Shown here piece by piece: positions 1 to 13,800 of a DNA stretch of 64,000 nt. The notes below the pieces were generated by a model, which was given only the letters and a program-made list of their open reading frames with translations, was not told the DNA's origin and made no database searches. The first letter of the stretch is position 1, and each line of letters starts with the position of its first letter. This DNA comes from Tomocerus qinae (lineage: Eukaryota; Arthropoda; Collembola; Entomobryomorpha; Tomoceridae). The stretch spans positions 97,278,001-97,342,000 of the forward strand of contig CM034546.1 in the NCBI GenBank assembly GCA_020055645.1. The letters run 5' to 3'. The position numbers and the translations under genes are program-made.

Positions 1-2030
1 ATAGATCAGCAATTCATTTTCGTACATTTCATGTAATAATGCAGATGACTGCTTTTGCCTTAACTCTCTTCTTCGCCTCGTCTTGCCATGACAAGGCTTA
101 TACTTCGACTCAAGTCCGTAAAGTCTCTAAGCAATCCTTCCTTTTATTTCCTTAGTCGTGATGAATTGAACCGAAGTACAGTACAAATAGATACAGCGGT
201 AGTAGTTCATAGAAAATAGGAAAGAGCGATAGAACTCTTGTTCAAAGACACAACTTTTACCTAGATAAGTAGAAAGAGGTACTTTCTTATCCTTTCCCCT
301 GATCAAACTCAGCAAAGGGATAAACCTGTTTTCAACCATAGATCCGACCAAAAGGAAAATGCCTTCTATTCACTACTACATATATTATAATCATCATGTG
401 GTCTTCAATAGTCTAGACTAGTGTGTGTTTTCTATCAACTACTACAATATAGTAAGCCAGTCCGTTCTCATTTCTCAATGTAGTGCCAAGTCGAAAAATC
501 GACGAAAACCAAAAGAACCAGCTAAACTCTTGTGATAACCAAAGTAGTCAAGTAGTATCGAACCAGTAAGTACGTATGCTACTATCTATTTCTATTTTCT
601 CCACAGTACTTAAGAACAAACCGCTAATGTACACATCAATGACGTTAACGATATTGGACAACTAAAAATTTTAAGACATTAATGAATTTTGTATTGTACT
701 GATATGAAACCACTCCAAATGTATTCGTTTTTTCTGTTCTTTACATTCTGCGGCTAAATGTATTTAATTCTTTACGAGAATTATACCAGGCTGTCTGTCT
801 GAATTCAAATGAGAGACTAAAAGGAAGATATACATGTAAATAGGAATAGAAATGGCATGTTATACTTAATAGTCTATGAAAAGAAACATCGATTTTTATT
901 TCAGTATCAGGATGCCCTCTTTTACTACACTATTTACCCTTGTCCTTTTGGTTCTTGGGCAATTCCTTGTATATTTCCTGGAGTCATAGTCATAACTAGG
1001 AACCCATGTAGTAAATATGGATATACACATGCACGAAAGTGATGTCTGGGTGAAACCCAGTTGACTTGCAGTGTATGCAAAGATGAAATGAAATTTACAA
1101 CTAAATTGGAAAATCTAGCTTGTACGTTTCATGCTCCATAGAACACGCTAGGTCTACAAGCAAACAATACAATCTATACGTTGAAACACACACCCATTCG
1201 TACATATACAATATATACATACAAATCGGAGTTTAGTAGTGACACAACTTAAATTTGGAGATTGGAATTGCTAATAGAAATATGCAATTTAAACCATCGA
1301 CTTATTTATCGCCCGTTTTGCATGTTTCTATTTTAAGGAACTGCCTAAAATGTGATACACATTTCTAGAAAATCGTAAATAATTTATTTCCTGTTCTGAA
1401 GATACTTCCAATTTCCTTTCGGAATACGTCACGCTAAATTTACTGGTACTGATGTAATAAGGATGTCTTTTTATACAGGAAATGTAATTTTCAGTCCAAA
1501 ATTTTACCTAGTAAAGAGGAACACTATTTTATCAATAAAGTGATCTTACATGTATTGGGTGCATGATGTTCACCTGTTCGTGTCATCCTCTTTCATGTCT
1601 AAAAGTGATTTATATTTCATCTACAACAAATAATTACCTCTCTTCAGCAGAATATCTACTGAAAATTGCTATATTTTAGTATTATTTAGACCCAACCTAA
1701 ACACATCAAAGAAAACAATTCAGGGTACATTTGCTACAATTGCGATTGACTAAGTAGGATGCTTTCTTGTGAAAGGAAACCCTTTGGCCATGTAGATATA
1801 GGAAGGTAAATGATATTTCGCAGGCACTAGTTGAATATAGGCTACTTCCTCTGGAAACTGCCAAATTACGTTATGGTTAAGGGAGAGATAAGAAAGATAT
1901 GCATATAGATAAATAAATGAAGAATCAGAGCTCGTGTTTTTCTTGTCTTGAGCAAACATGACAAGAAGGGCGAGTTGTTGATGAGATTGTTTGTGTATGT
2001 GTGGTGTACAAAACAAGTTTTCTTCCACAG
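1..2030 (+). other. Probable intron of the gene at 2031-10808
   Basis: No coding exon could be supported here on either strand. The stretch ends in a pyrimidine-rich tract and an AG at 2029-2030 that opens the first visible exon, so it is most simply read as intron of a gene whose 5' part lies outside the window. The open frames present are short, have biased composition and lack paired splice sites. Confidence 0.5.
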
Positions 2031-5000
2031 GAGGACTCATTTGGTAGCAATTCGAATTTTCAACGTCAAGACTCCTCGTCTGGATCTGATGATAATGCTT
2101 CAGTTGTGAGTAGCGGAGGAGGCTTTATACGAAACCCACTATTTGATTCGAGACGATTTTCCGACTCAGTGGCTTGTCGACCGCCTGCAATCAGTATTAG
2201 CATCACTCCAGACTTCACCAATAATGGGAACGCAGGGATTGTTTGCTCTACCGGGGATTTGCTTACGCTAAAATGCCTCACTTCCTCTGCCCAGGAGATT
2301 CGATATTACAGCTCTCCTTATGGAGCTGACAGCGATGCGGGAGCTTCATCACCAAGAATATTGGCCAAGGGTAACTCTCTTCTTTGTCTATTCTACTTAC
2401 TCTCTGTCTGTCTATCTTTTCCCATCGGTGACGTGCGTTTGTTTACTCAAGATCCTCAATTTATGCCTGTTACTTTGATCTCCCTATTCCAAGAGGGAGA
2501 ATATGCGGATACTCCTCTCCCGCACAAACACATCTACTTATTCCTTATTGGCTCCACAAGAATTTTATGATAACTTCCCTTAGACAGTTTGCATCTTATT
2601 TTCATATGCAATCAATTTCACCTACAGAGGCAGTCAAGTGCTGTGTTTGCTTAGACAATCCGACCAACGATTTCATTTTCTCAATGACTGTGGATTTACA
2701 AACAAACCCTCCTCATCCTGTTTATATGTTCTTAGCAAACACTTATGTTTAGATAAATCTTTTAAGGCGAACTATATAAATATTTAAACTTTCTAATACA
2801 TTCCGTAATTTCTCCTATTTGATTTCCACAAAGATCAAGAATCTATAATTAAATTAACAAGAATTTGGCGAATACTAAAATTCATGTGTATCGAGTTACA
2901 GTACTAATTGAAAATAGTTACGTAGACTTCCGATGTGTGTGGGAGTTTACTCGGAATGGCTTCGTCAACTTCTAATGTGATTGTTCATTCTTCAGAAAAT
3001 GTTACAATGATGAAAGTATAAAAGATTCTGTTTTGTATTCTACACGAATGAGGAGAATTTGTGTTGCCTCAAATGAGAGGAAAAGACACGAATTCTGTAA
3101 TTAACATGACATTCAAAAGTTAGTGTATTTATTCAGTTTCCACAAGGAAGGGTTTTCTTTGATATTCTGCTTGGTATTGCAACTTGAAAGTTCATGCAAT
3201 CTGAAGAGCTAAATAGCTAAAGAAACTTTTAACAACCAAAACAGAAATGTAGAAGGGAAAACATAAAAAGGCCTGTACTGACAATAGCTTATGATCTTGA
3301 ATAGGTGAACAATGCCTCCCATTCCTATAGCCCCTTTACAGTACATTTCGTATACCTTTGTTTGTGAAATGGGAAGATGTATCCTATCTTGTTATGTTGA
3401 AATAGATGACGTTATTAATGGTTCTTGTTTGAGTTTTGCTACGACCACTTTTACTACTTTCTGAGAAACGAAAAGTGAATAAAACACTTCACTTTTCTTT
3501 AATTAATCCAACAATGAACATGACGAAGGGTACGTGGAAGTAGGAAAGCTTATTCGACTTGGCTTGCATTTTCTAGCTTGTGTTACGTCAAAATTAAAAA
3601 ACTTCTAAACTATTCTAATAGCAACGACCATGCCTCAAAATAGTAATGATATATTGTAGTTTGAGTATGATAGAGTGTGTGCTGATACTGAAGCATGGCA
3701 TAAATTCACTTTTACTACTTGCGAATATTGCTTATAGATTATTATTTCTTTCGGTAATTATGCCAGTGACTTATCTATTTCCAAACTGCTTCTTTTATAA
3801 GCATGTCACATCAGGTTTTAGCAAAAAGGACAATGCATTATGCATCCTTGCACTTTATGGAGTATATAATATATTTAATAAAAAACCGTAGTGCATATGT
3901 TACTGCTTCGTACATATACGTAACGTATTGTGAACTCTAAAAGGCAATTGTGATTCCAATGATGTTGGCTAACGTACAACGTGCTATACTACACGGTCCT
4001 GATTAATGCGCTGCTTATGTAGCACATTTATAATGATGTTATAACTAAATGTACAGAGCCTGTACATAATATTATCTGTAGCTGAACAATAGATGTGATA
4101 CTTATAGTCTGTGGTAGAAGCTTATTGTGGATAGGAACCAAAACCTCTCTAAGATATCCTTTGAATCAGTATCGAAGATTCTATATTTAATTTGTGGAAA
4201 ATGGCAATTTGGAAAGGTATAAATCTAGATTTTGAGGTCTTAAAATTATTTATTAGTCTGAAATATTATTAATTCAGCACTGAACATCATAATATTTAAT
4301 GTAACCAAATGTACGAATATGTAGTTAATATTATGTAGGCTATAATATAGTGGTAACTCATAATTTGGTCCTTGCAAATAATTTGCAAAAACTTAGAAGA
4401 AGTTGAAGATACATACGTCTCAGTCTCACTGTTCTGGTACTTGGCGATTCACTAACTGCGTAGCACGGAACTAAGACGAACTAAGATAAAGCAAACTTGT
4501 TTAGAAATAAGTATCTGTAACAATAAGGCATATTATTAGCAAAAAGGCTGGTAAATGGAAATCAAAGTCAATATTGTAGAGTGAAGAAGGTAGGTGGCTT
4601 TAGGGAAACTTGTTGTAGATGTAAATGTATGTAGATGTTTGTTAGTATAGTTAGTCTTTTTATTTAGTGGTTCTTTTTATAGATGTAACGGTGCGTCTTG
4701 AGAGTCTTTATCTCGTTAAAAGTAACAACTCGAAAAGTTTTCATCTCAACGGCTAAACTCGTGCTTACATTCATAGACCACAACATGAGCAATAGGAGGA
4801 AACGGAGTCTCCTACTACAAGAACCACAACAGCAGAGTTGGGAAAAGCCTTTAGTCAAGTCAGTTCAACTTCTCTTTTGTTCCTCCGTCATCATGTTGAA
4901 TGTGCGAGTAGTAATAACAACAAATTGAGGAAAGATAATCTATAGTATGTAATTCCTGCTATACAGTATTATTTTGCTGTAGTTTCATCATATGGTAGGT

Positions 5001-8000
5001 TTAAATATATTACATCTGTATAGCCAATAGTGGAACTCCTGTCTATTTACTTAGAGTAGATATACCAAATAGAAATTCATTTCACACTGGCGAGTTTCTT
5101 GTTTTGTGGTTTCGTAAGGAATTATAAGAACGTAGTATGGTTTAATGAAGTGGAAAGCCGAAAGCAGGGAGGAGATAGCTACTTAGACATTTGCTTGGTC
5201 TGTAGTTAAGAAAGTTGGAGGAAATGGTGATTTTCTCCAGTTGTTTGTTCTAGAGAAAGGGTTCATGGTCTTGTATTTATGTGTACTGTATATTGTACTT
5301 AGGGTAGTGGAGGGAAAACATTTGGAGGAGAATATTCGCAAAAAGTGAATCGTGAGATTCTTTTTTCAGTCTTCTTTAACAAACGTAGATCACATCACGT
5401 TTAGTTTAAATAGAAAGTGTATACAAATATTAGAGCAGACCTATGTGCACCAAGCAAGACGTGTAATTCTATTACATAGAACAAGTCCAATCTATACACA
5501 AAAAGTATCTTACTCTGATCATAGAAGAGCGTAAGTAAATATTTACTTTGCTTTCCATTTCAGCCCATCGTGTTTTGATATACATTTGAAATTATTTTTA
5601 TATATGCGTTACTCACCTAGCCAGTTGGGTAGTAGTACTCAATTTGTAAATGGTAGGCTTCCAGGGATCATGCTTTGTATACCTTTGTGTAGTCAATGGG
5701 AGGATGTTATACGTGTATAAATCTATTGCAGTCATCATTGTAGACATTACATAAATTCTATCAAAGTAAATGCATGTCCGTCCTGCAGTAGTCTGTTAGT
5801 TTAGTAGTTTCTATGAGGAATGATGAGAAAAGCAATTTACTTTCCTCCAGGCATTACTACCTGCAAGTTGCAAGACTTTCCCTGACTGACATACCACTTT
5901 AATCTGTTACTCTACTATATGGTTCCAATGCATTTAGGCTTAAGTGTGATGAGTAAATTTATGTATAGAGATACAAGCACTAACAACTGTCCGTCGCTTC
6001 GTTGTACGAACAGCCATGAGTTACCTTGTTTAAGCTGTAATGTGATCCGTTATGATGATACATTCATGTTCCATGTCCTAGTCTCTTCTTTCCCACTACT
6101 ATGGTAGATTCACTCCCTTTCCAACACTTTAATTGAAAAACTTTCGTCTCACCACTTTTATCGCGCTTTTTCAAGGTGAAAGTTTTTCTTCACTCTTCTA
6201 CTTCCTACATTCAGCACATCTAAATATATCTAAAACATTATTACTGATGCCAACTCTTCTTTCCCTACTTTTCTATAAACAGCTTTTGCTGTGAATCTAC
6301 TAATGGCTTCTATATACATCGCCACGATTTTTGATGCTTTTAGTGATTCCATTAACGAGAAAAGTTACATCTGATTGAGAAGTTTTCTGTTAAACTTGAC
6401 ATTCATATTATTACCAATAAACTTTCTCAAAAACTCGGACATAAATTTTCTTGGAATCCCAGATTTCCCTAACTCCTGATATATTACCACTACACAAGAT
6501 AAACAAAAGTTATGAGAATATTCTAAGGACGGACATTTACATAATTTTTCCTCCTAGGCTTCAACAAACTTTATCGCTTACTATTCAGAGATGTGACAAA
6601 GCAGAGCAATAAAGTACGGAAAATTCATTTTTCAACTTCTATCTTACTTCAACGGTACTTTGCCAGCTTTGATAATCTCGAAAAACAGTTAATAACCCTC
6701 AGAGATGGATTTTTGATTCTCAAAATCCCATAAGATGCCGTAAGAAATTATAGACAGTGTTTATCTACTTACTGTTAAAAATTTTATATCATTTTGGGTA
6801 TTATACGCGTTAGGTGTATAAATGACCAAGTAAGTAATTTGTTAATGTCCATCAGATCACAATTCTAAAAGGGACCTAACAATTTCAAATTGTTTGCTCT
6901 CAATATGTCCATAGAAATCTGTTCTCTGAACATTTGGTAGATGTATTGGAATATGAGAAGGGATTTTGGAAATGTTGTGTTTTAAAACTTGAAGAATTTA
7001 TCCAGTTGTAAAGCCACTTCATATCGATTCGATCCGATCAATGAAAGTTACTGAAGAAAAGTGTTTGGAAGCCACAGACAATCTTCTGATCGAAAAAATT
7101 CTCGGTACATTTTTATCTTAGAATGTTACTTTAGCACTCAAAGATTTCTTGGAAATTTGACTATATATAGTCAGTCAGAGTGAAAATGGCAATAATGGTC
7201 GAAAGTATTTGTTGTAAATGTCAATACTATGTGAATCTTTATTTGTAGCCTGTCTAGTACGTATTTACTGTCAAGAAAATCACCTTTTACGTGGGTAACA
7301 CATGTTTGTATGTACAATGCGTGTGGCACAATACACCCAACACAGCTTGTAGTATAAATAGTGGGGAAAAGTAGGAGAGAGAAGCAATCTCGGCAGTTGG
7401 ATGGATTGTAAATGATGTGATGTCAAGATGTATTGTAGATATGTTTACAAGAACACTTAAACTGTTGCATTTTTTTGACAGAGAATCGATCCAAGTCTTT
7501 TGACGCGACGTTTACATTGGCGAGAAAAGGAGCTGGCAGTTCGTGGTTCAGTCGAAGGCACTTACCGATTTCTGTCAAATTACCCCTACCGATGCCATCT
7601 CCGGTCGTTCCAAAATCACCATGCACAACTATACAAATGTCTACTTTTCATCAGACAAATCAACAACCAACATCTCAACTTCAACCTCAAATGCGCACTC
7701 CCATATTGACTGTCACAAATGAAAATGGTGAGACTTTGACAAATGCTTCAGATACCATTATATAAATGAGCCTTGCTCCCTAGTTAATCTTTATTTTTTT
7801 CACTCCTGTCTTGTTCGTCAACTTTATACTGCGCACCTAAATCATACACGATTTATCCGTACGAAACCTGGGTTTTTTACCACCAAATGTAAATAGGGTA
7901 GAAATACTTGTGGGAAATTTTTTGTACTATTTACTTGTACTAAATAACAATGGCAGTAAATGTTGGTTTTATTCTGGTTCCTTACAGCCGTTCAAAGTGA

Positions 8001-10808
8001 GTTAATCGAAATCCCATCTCCGCCAGCCGTGACTCCTGTTTCCTCAGGAGGCTCACCAGGGGAAAGAACTACGGTAAACATAAAAATAAATTACGAATCT
8101 TTTTTAAATCGCAATAAAATTCCAATAGTTCCTGCTGATTACCCCTTAGTTTGTTATAATAGTGATTGCAATCGTAAATGATTGTGTTATTGCATTACTA
8201 CTCCAATTTGTGATTAGCTTTATTCTATCAACACTGCAAATGTCAAAGGAACACTGCGCTTTTATAGTTTCTACTTTTTTCTAGTTTTTTGAACGTGTGT
8301 TTAAATGAAAGTACTTACAAAGAATAATTCGTTGTGAATGAAAAAAAGGTTCTTACCCCCTGTAATTTAAATCCACGAAAATTAGATAGGTGTATTTGAG
8401 TTATAAATATATCTACGATACCTATGTCAAGCGATATGTTTTTAACAGATGCACACGAAGTATTTGATTACTTCCCGTGCAGAGATATTGCTTTAGCATC
8501 GTTACGTTATAATTGTAGTGGTGATTGACGTATGTGCGCTTTATTTCGTTCGTAAAGCAATATCAATTACTATTTGGCAATAAATCAAAGACAGTACTAG
8601 CTCAGCTCGAATCTTAGCATACAGACGAAATATTTATCTGTTCACCCATAGAAGAGATATACATGAAGATAGGATTGATGCATTTCTATTCTTGTTTACA
8701 TTTAAGGTGTATTTTGTTTTGTGAGATAGCAAATCAAGGGATGGAGGAGACTTTAGGTATATCTGTAATAGAATCAGAGAGCCAAGTTTGATGCAAACTC
8801 TTGAAAGTGTTTGATTCGTTTAGCTCCTCTACAGTTCCTCCAGTAGCTACTGGCTTGTCATTAGACATTAAATATTTCGAAGACTAACTTACTGCAACTC
8901 ACAGCACAGCGCTTCTTATCTTCGTTTTAATCTGTCACTGTCAATTCGTTATTCTCTCTCTAAATAAGTTTCTTCGCACTAAGGATTGCGTCTTGACTTT
9001 GCTTGTCATTTGCTCTGCCGTCTCTAACTCGAGGCCCTAAATAGATTTAAAGCAAATTGCATGCGTCTATCTCTATTCTATGTGCACCAGTGCTGAAAAG
9101 TAAACTGTTTTCGTAGTAATTAATAGCAATTTTCCGTCTCCTAATTCCTTCCTTGATAATCCCATTAGAACACTTAATGTGCTCAACTCTCCAACAAATT
9201 TCAACGATTAATTCATTCGTAAAGGACAAAATGAGATTTGATTTTTATTCAGAACCGACCATCCTCATGCGCAAAATTCATATCTATTTACTTGAGCGTT
9301 ACTACATAAAATGTTACTTCATTACTTGCATTGGCTCTAAAAATTATTACCTTTTGTACTATATTGGGTTAGCAATTTTGTATCTTTCAGGTTAGCTATG
9401 AATTGGCTGTTAAAAAAAGTACGCACAACAACTAATATGATTTCCCTGATTTGCCACTTTACTAAGTTAAAGTTTATGATTTGATGTGTCCACAGGAAAT
9501 GATTATTTTTCCAAGCACAAAACGAGCTAAATGAATTAGTGGAATGTGTCGATAAATTATGCTGATGATGTATATTGTATATCCTCTACCATAATGAATA
9601 TTATTGTCGCATCTACTACTGAAGAAAATTACTGACTTTTTGCGTTGTGGTTTATTTATTTACATTTTATATGAAAAACTGTACGTACAGGTCCAATGGG
9701 GAAAGAACGGTTTCGTGTTGGATGCTGCGGCTTTGGGATTTGCAATAGAAAATCATCTTCGAAAGGCGGACATGAAAAGACGGGCGACATTTTCTACTTT
9801 GTATGAAGCTCCACCGACTTCAATGGATTTAAAAGTGACAGCAAGGTAACCAATAATTTACTCATAATAAAATGCTTGAGTTGTACTTGTGCATTATAAG
9901 AATGCTACTCGTTTGGTAGAATTTGTGTAGTTTTGTACAGAAGTAAGTAATAATGTAGTGTAGATAGTAGATGACCACAGTAAACAACTAACCCACATAG
10001 CAAGTAAATATTTAATAGTCTTGAAGTCGTAAAGTACAGATCACGATGTATACATAACAATTTAAGTAAATTGTTAACTAAGGGATTTAAGTGAGTATTT
10101 TGAATGCATTACAGACCGAGATCGCACTCTGCCTGTGTAATCGCTGTTCCTAAAGAGATAATCCAAGGGAAGAGCGGCGGAGGACGTCGTGAGTCAATAA
10201 GTGCGATCCCATCATCATCCAGTGTAACAAAGGCAGCAACAAGTCGCAGATCTTCTTTAAAATGCACTCCGACAAGATTTCCGTGGGAAAGGGAAAAGAC
10301 GAGCGAGAAGCAAGTATTTAGTCGAGATAGAAGTTCGAGTATCGCAGGAATCGGCATGGCCAGAGACTACAGATCTGATGACAAACCAATAGACTACTCG
10401 GGTTCCTTTATTCGAACAACAACGGATTTCGTGGAAGATTGTATCGACGAGGAAGACGATGGATGTGGGATTAGTTACAAAAGTCCAGAAAAAGCGTCAA
10501 ACAATAAAACGACAGCTTTAAAGTCCGCTGCTAACGCCAATACGAAAACTTTTTCTTCGTCTGGAAGTTTCAAGAAGTCGATTCCTAAAATCTGTAGTCG
10601 AACTCCTAGCTTGGGAAGCTTACCTGGGAGAAGACGGGCATCTTCTGCAGCTACAGACGGGGCTTCTCTTCCGCTTCTAAAGAAAGGCACATCCGAAGAG
10701 GCTCCTTCTTCTTCATCCGCTGCAAAAAAGCCCGGGGATTCTTCGGGAAATGGAATGTCGATTTGCGGCGCAATTAGAGATTTCATTCTCCATTCAATGC
10801 GCTCTTGA
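2031..10808 (+). CDS. C-terminal part of an unrecognised Ser-rich protein (5 exons, 5' end outside the window)
   Basis: Coding exons are 2031-2370, 7482-7727, 7988-8073, 9691-9845 and 10115-10808. Intron phases 1, 1, 0 and 2 match at every junction and leave a frame of 506 codons plus TGA. The start lies outside the window. Exon 1 is Ser/Asp/Asn-rich. Exon 2 is basic then Pro-rich. Exon 4 (VQWGKNGFVLDAAALGF and onward) is the only part that looks like a folded, conserved segment and runs into a basic RKADMKRR stretch. The last exon is a 230-residue low-complexity tail rich in Ser, with several Arg-Arg-x-Ser-like sites (RRESIS, RRSSLK, RRASSA) that fit basophilic kinases such as PKA. The tail ends in a short hydrophobic segment, SICGAIRDFILHSMRS. 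No transmembrane segment or catalytic motif is visible. The composition suits the cytoplasmic tail of a channel, transporter or large scaffold, but I do not recognise the family and assign no function. Confidence 0.75.
3470..3497. repeat. Small perfect hairpin in an intron
   Basis: gaaaagtgaa (3470-3479) and ttcacttttc (3488-3497) are exact reverse complements around an 8-nt loop. It lies in the first visible intron of the unrecognised gene. It is too short for a microRNA precursor and may be chance. Confidence 0.3.
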
Positions 10809-13800
10809 AGCGATCGTTTTTAATCCCTGTTACTCATAACACATATTATTACAATACATATGAGTATGGCTGACTATACAGAGCAATATTGGTAGAGTAG
10901 TAATTATAATACTAATCCAGTAAGCATAGGTAAGCGGAGGAGAACGGAGAAAGCTGACAAAGTCTATTTATTTCCACATTGGTAGTTCCATATTAAGGAC
11001 TGGGAATCGTGACCATAATCTTCTAAGTAAATATAGGACCTACGCTCTATTGTTTCCAGTTATCAAACAAAAGCAGAAGTAGGTTACTGCCATTTTTTGG
11101 TAAGTACTCTATTGTACTTCTTAAGCACGAAAATCTAATTAAATTGTTTCCAGTGAGCCATTTTTGGCGAGCTGGTGATTTGATTATTGTAATAGTTTCA
11201 AAGTTTGACAAACTTTGGCTCTTTTTCCTAACAAGACACCCAAATTGACTTCTCTTCAGCTCAGTCAAGTTTTTAAGAAGTTAGACGAGAATGTGCTAGT
11301 CAGATAATTTATGTATTTAATTTGCTGATGCTACAATTGCGGCGCTTTAGAAATGACTAACTTTTGCTTCAAGTTTTAGCTGTCATAGCCCTTACTTCAT
11401 CGGAATGTCCGCATGTACGGATTGAATGGAGAGGTTAGTATGCTACTTTACTATTTAGAATAAGTATCTAAGTTGTCAATGTACTTACGTCAAACATACT
11501 CAGTGTTAAATATCAGAAACGTATCTACCTTAACTGTATCATGTACTATCAAAGATATGTATGTATGATCATGTATGACTTAGTAGTATGAAAAAGATAA
11601 TAGCAGATTTAATTTTTTCCTGATTTGCCAGGGTTTTTCAGTTATAGCCGTATGAAGTGATGGACCTTTTCAATATAATGCTAATAAATATATAGGTATT
11701 AATGATAGTGAACTTAAATTGAATTTTGACTGGAAGTATAGGGGAAATTGGAAACAATATTTAAAGTTTGATCCACATTTAGGTAAGTCAAATACACAGA
11801 TGACAACAAATGTATAAATATTTAATGAGTAGCTATTGGTATATTATTTACTTAACTTTATTTAAACTCATCTTTCTGGAAGAGAATAATAAGAGCAGTT
11901 TTCCTTGCAAGTAACTAAATACATATATACAACTATCGATTGTGGGAGAATCATCTCAAATTCATTTGCTTCATTTCTACAACTTGCTTGTACTTTGGGA
12001 TTTATTTGTACGCTTTTGTTACTCAAACTAAACTTTATTCACAGGTAATACTGATCAAGGTACCTTGATGCTGATATTTGTCGTTTTAACCGGCATCTCT
12101 AAAGAATTAACGGAATTGTTTATTTACGATCTGCTTATAGCTCATCATTTCTTTTATGTTTGTAATTTTCATATTTTAAGCAAAGAATGCATAGTGTAAA
12201 TAATTTTACATTTGAGACAGACATTGCAGAAATTGCCATTCTTTAGTTTAGGTAGATAACTGAATACTAAACAGGATAAAGACTTTATCTCTAAAAGATT
12301 GTCTAGACTGTAGCAAAATGCAGCAGGGTATTGAATTTTAAACATTATTATTGCTTTAGCTTAAGAGACTTATTTAGAGTGGTCTACTAACGAGTAAAGT
12401 TTCATAGAGTTGACATTATGTAGATTTTAAGCAGACCTATACAGGTCTCCTGTACATACTCTGAATGTATCCAATTATTTTTCCTGGAAATTGAGTTTGA
12501 GATCACATATCTAAATGGAAAACTGATATTATTATAGACAGGAAATAATTTCATTTAGCTGCTTCTTGTATTTTCTTTTGTAAGCATTACCACATACCGT
12601 TGCTGTATCTGCATTAAAACATAGCGAAGTAATGTATGGAATGAGTAAAATAAGACTATCGGCAATTAGTGTATGAAAATTAAATGTTATCGAAATGTCT
12701 ATTTAGTGTTGCAGAATCGTAGGTATAGAATCCATTGCTTTGCAGTGTGGTATTTGAACAATAACTCCATATTACGATAATAAGTATGATGTGACAATCA
12801 AAATAGTTGTAAATATCGCAATATAACTGTAACCCAACTTCTTCCTTTTAATTCCACAATGCATGTTCAACACTTGGAAGTCCCTGAGTTCCTACTCCTG
12901 TAAATTGACCGCACACAGTAATGCTACAATCATTAATACATTTAACACTTAACTGGTAAAAGATTGTTATATTCCAATTTAAAGGAACAGAAGGCTTGAG
13001 TGGATGTTCTAACCATAGCTAATGTCACTATTATAATAAATGAAATAAATATCGTAGTCCATGAAGGGTAGGTACTAACTACGGCTATGAGAGATAAATA
13101 ATTTTATTTGCTATTGGATGTGTGAATGTACCTGAGACAGTGAATTTTTGTGACGAAGCTATATTGTGTGATGAAAATGGAAAAATATTAGAGTATAATA
13201 GCACATTATGATAGATAATACATATACCTGCTATTGCATAAAATCTTTTGCTGATACGATAGATGTGTACTCTAATTTTTTGGATTCTCCGAATAATTAG
13301 TAGTAATAGTTGTACAATTTCCCAATACAAAATAGATGGGACGAGAACGTAAATTTATTTAATTTGTTGTATCAGTTAATCGCGTATTATTTTAATGAAG
13401 CTTATCCTGTAGGTTTCAGATTTCTATCGATAAAGTACTACATATTGATTTTGGTTTCTGTCGAATTGAATCTTATTGTTATTATGAATATACTATATAT
13501 GAATGTCCATGCAATTTTTTATTTTAAACTTATCTGTGTATAGTAAGTATACATTTAATGAAGATAACCGTACAAATAAATAGTACCTATTGTGTTTATG
13601 TATTGATGTATGATCATTTTATCTTCAAACAGATGCACTCGGGGTTTGTGGAAAGAAGTTTGAAATAAAGTTTCGAATACTAATTTGAATTTGAGTATAT
13701 TTGATTTTGCTATTTTTACTACCAAAAATATTCATCTGATGAAACTTTAGTTGAAAGAATAAATACGAAATGCATATTTGTTATTATACAGGATTTTCAT

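Noticed and set aside
6135..6188. Imperfect inverted repeat gaaaaacttt...cacc with ggtgaaagtttttc
   Set aside because: A single short arm with an internal 5-nt gap in an intron; plausible by chance in AT-rich DNA.
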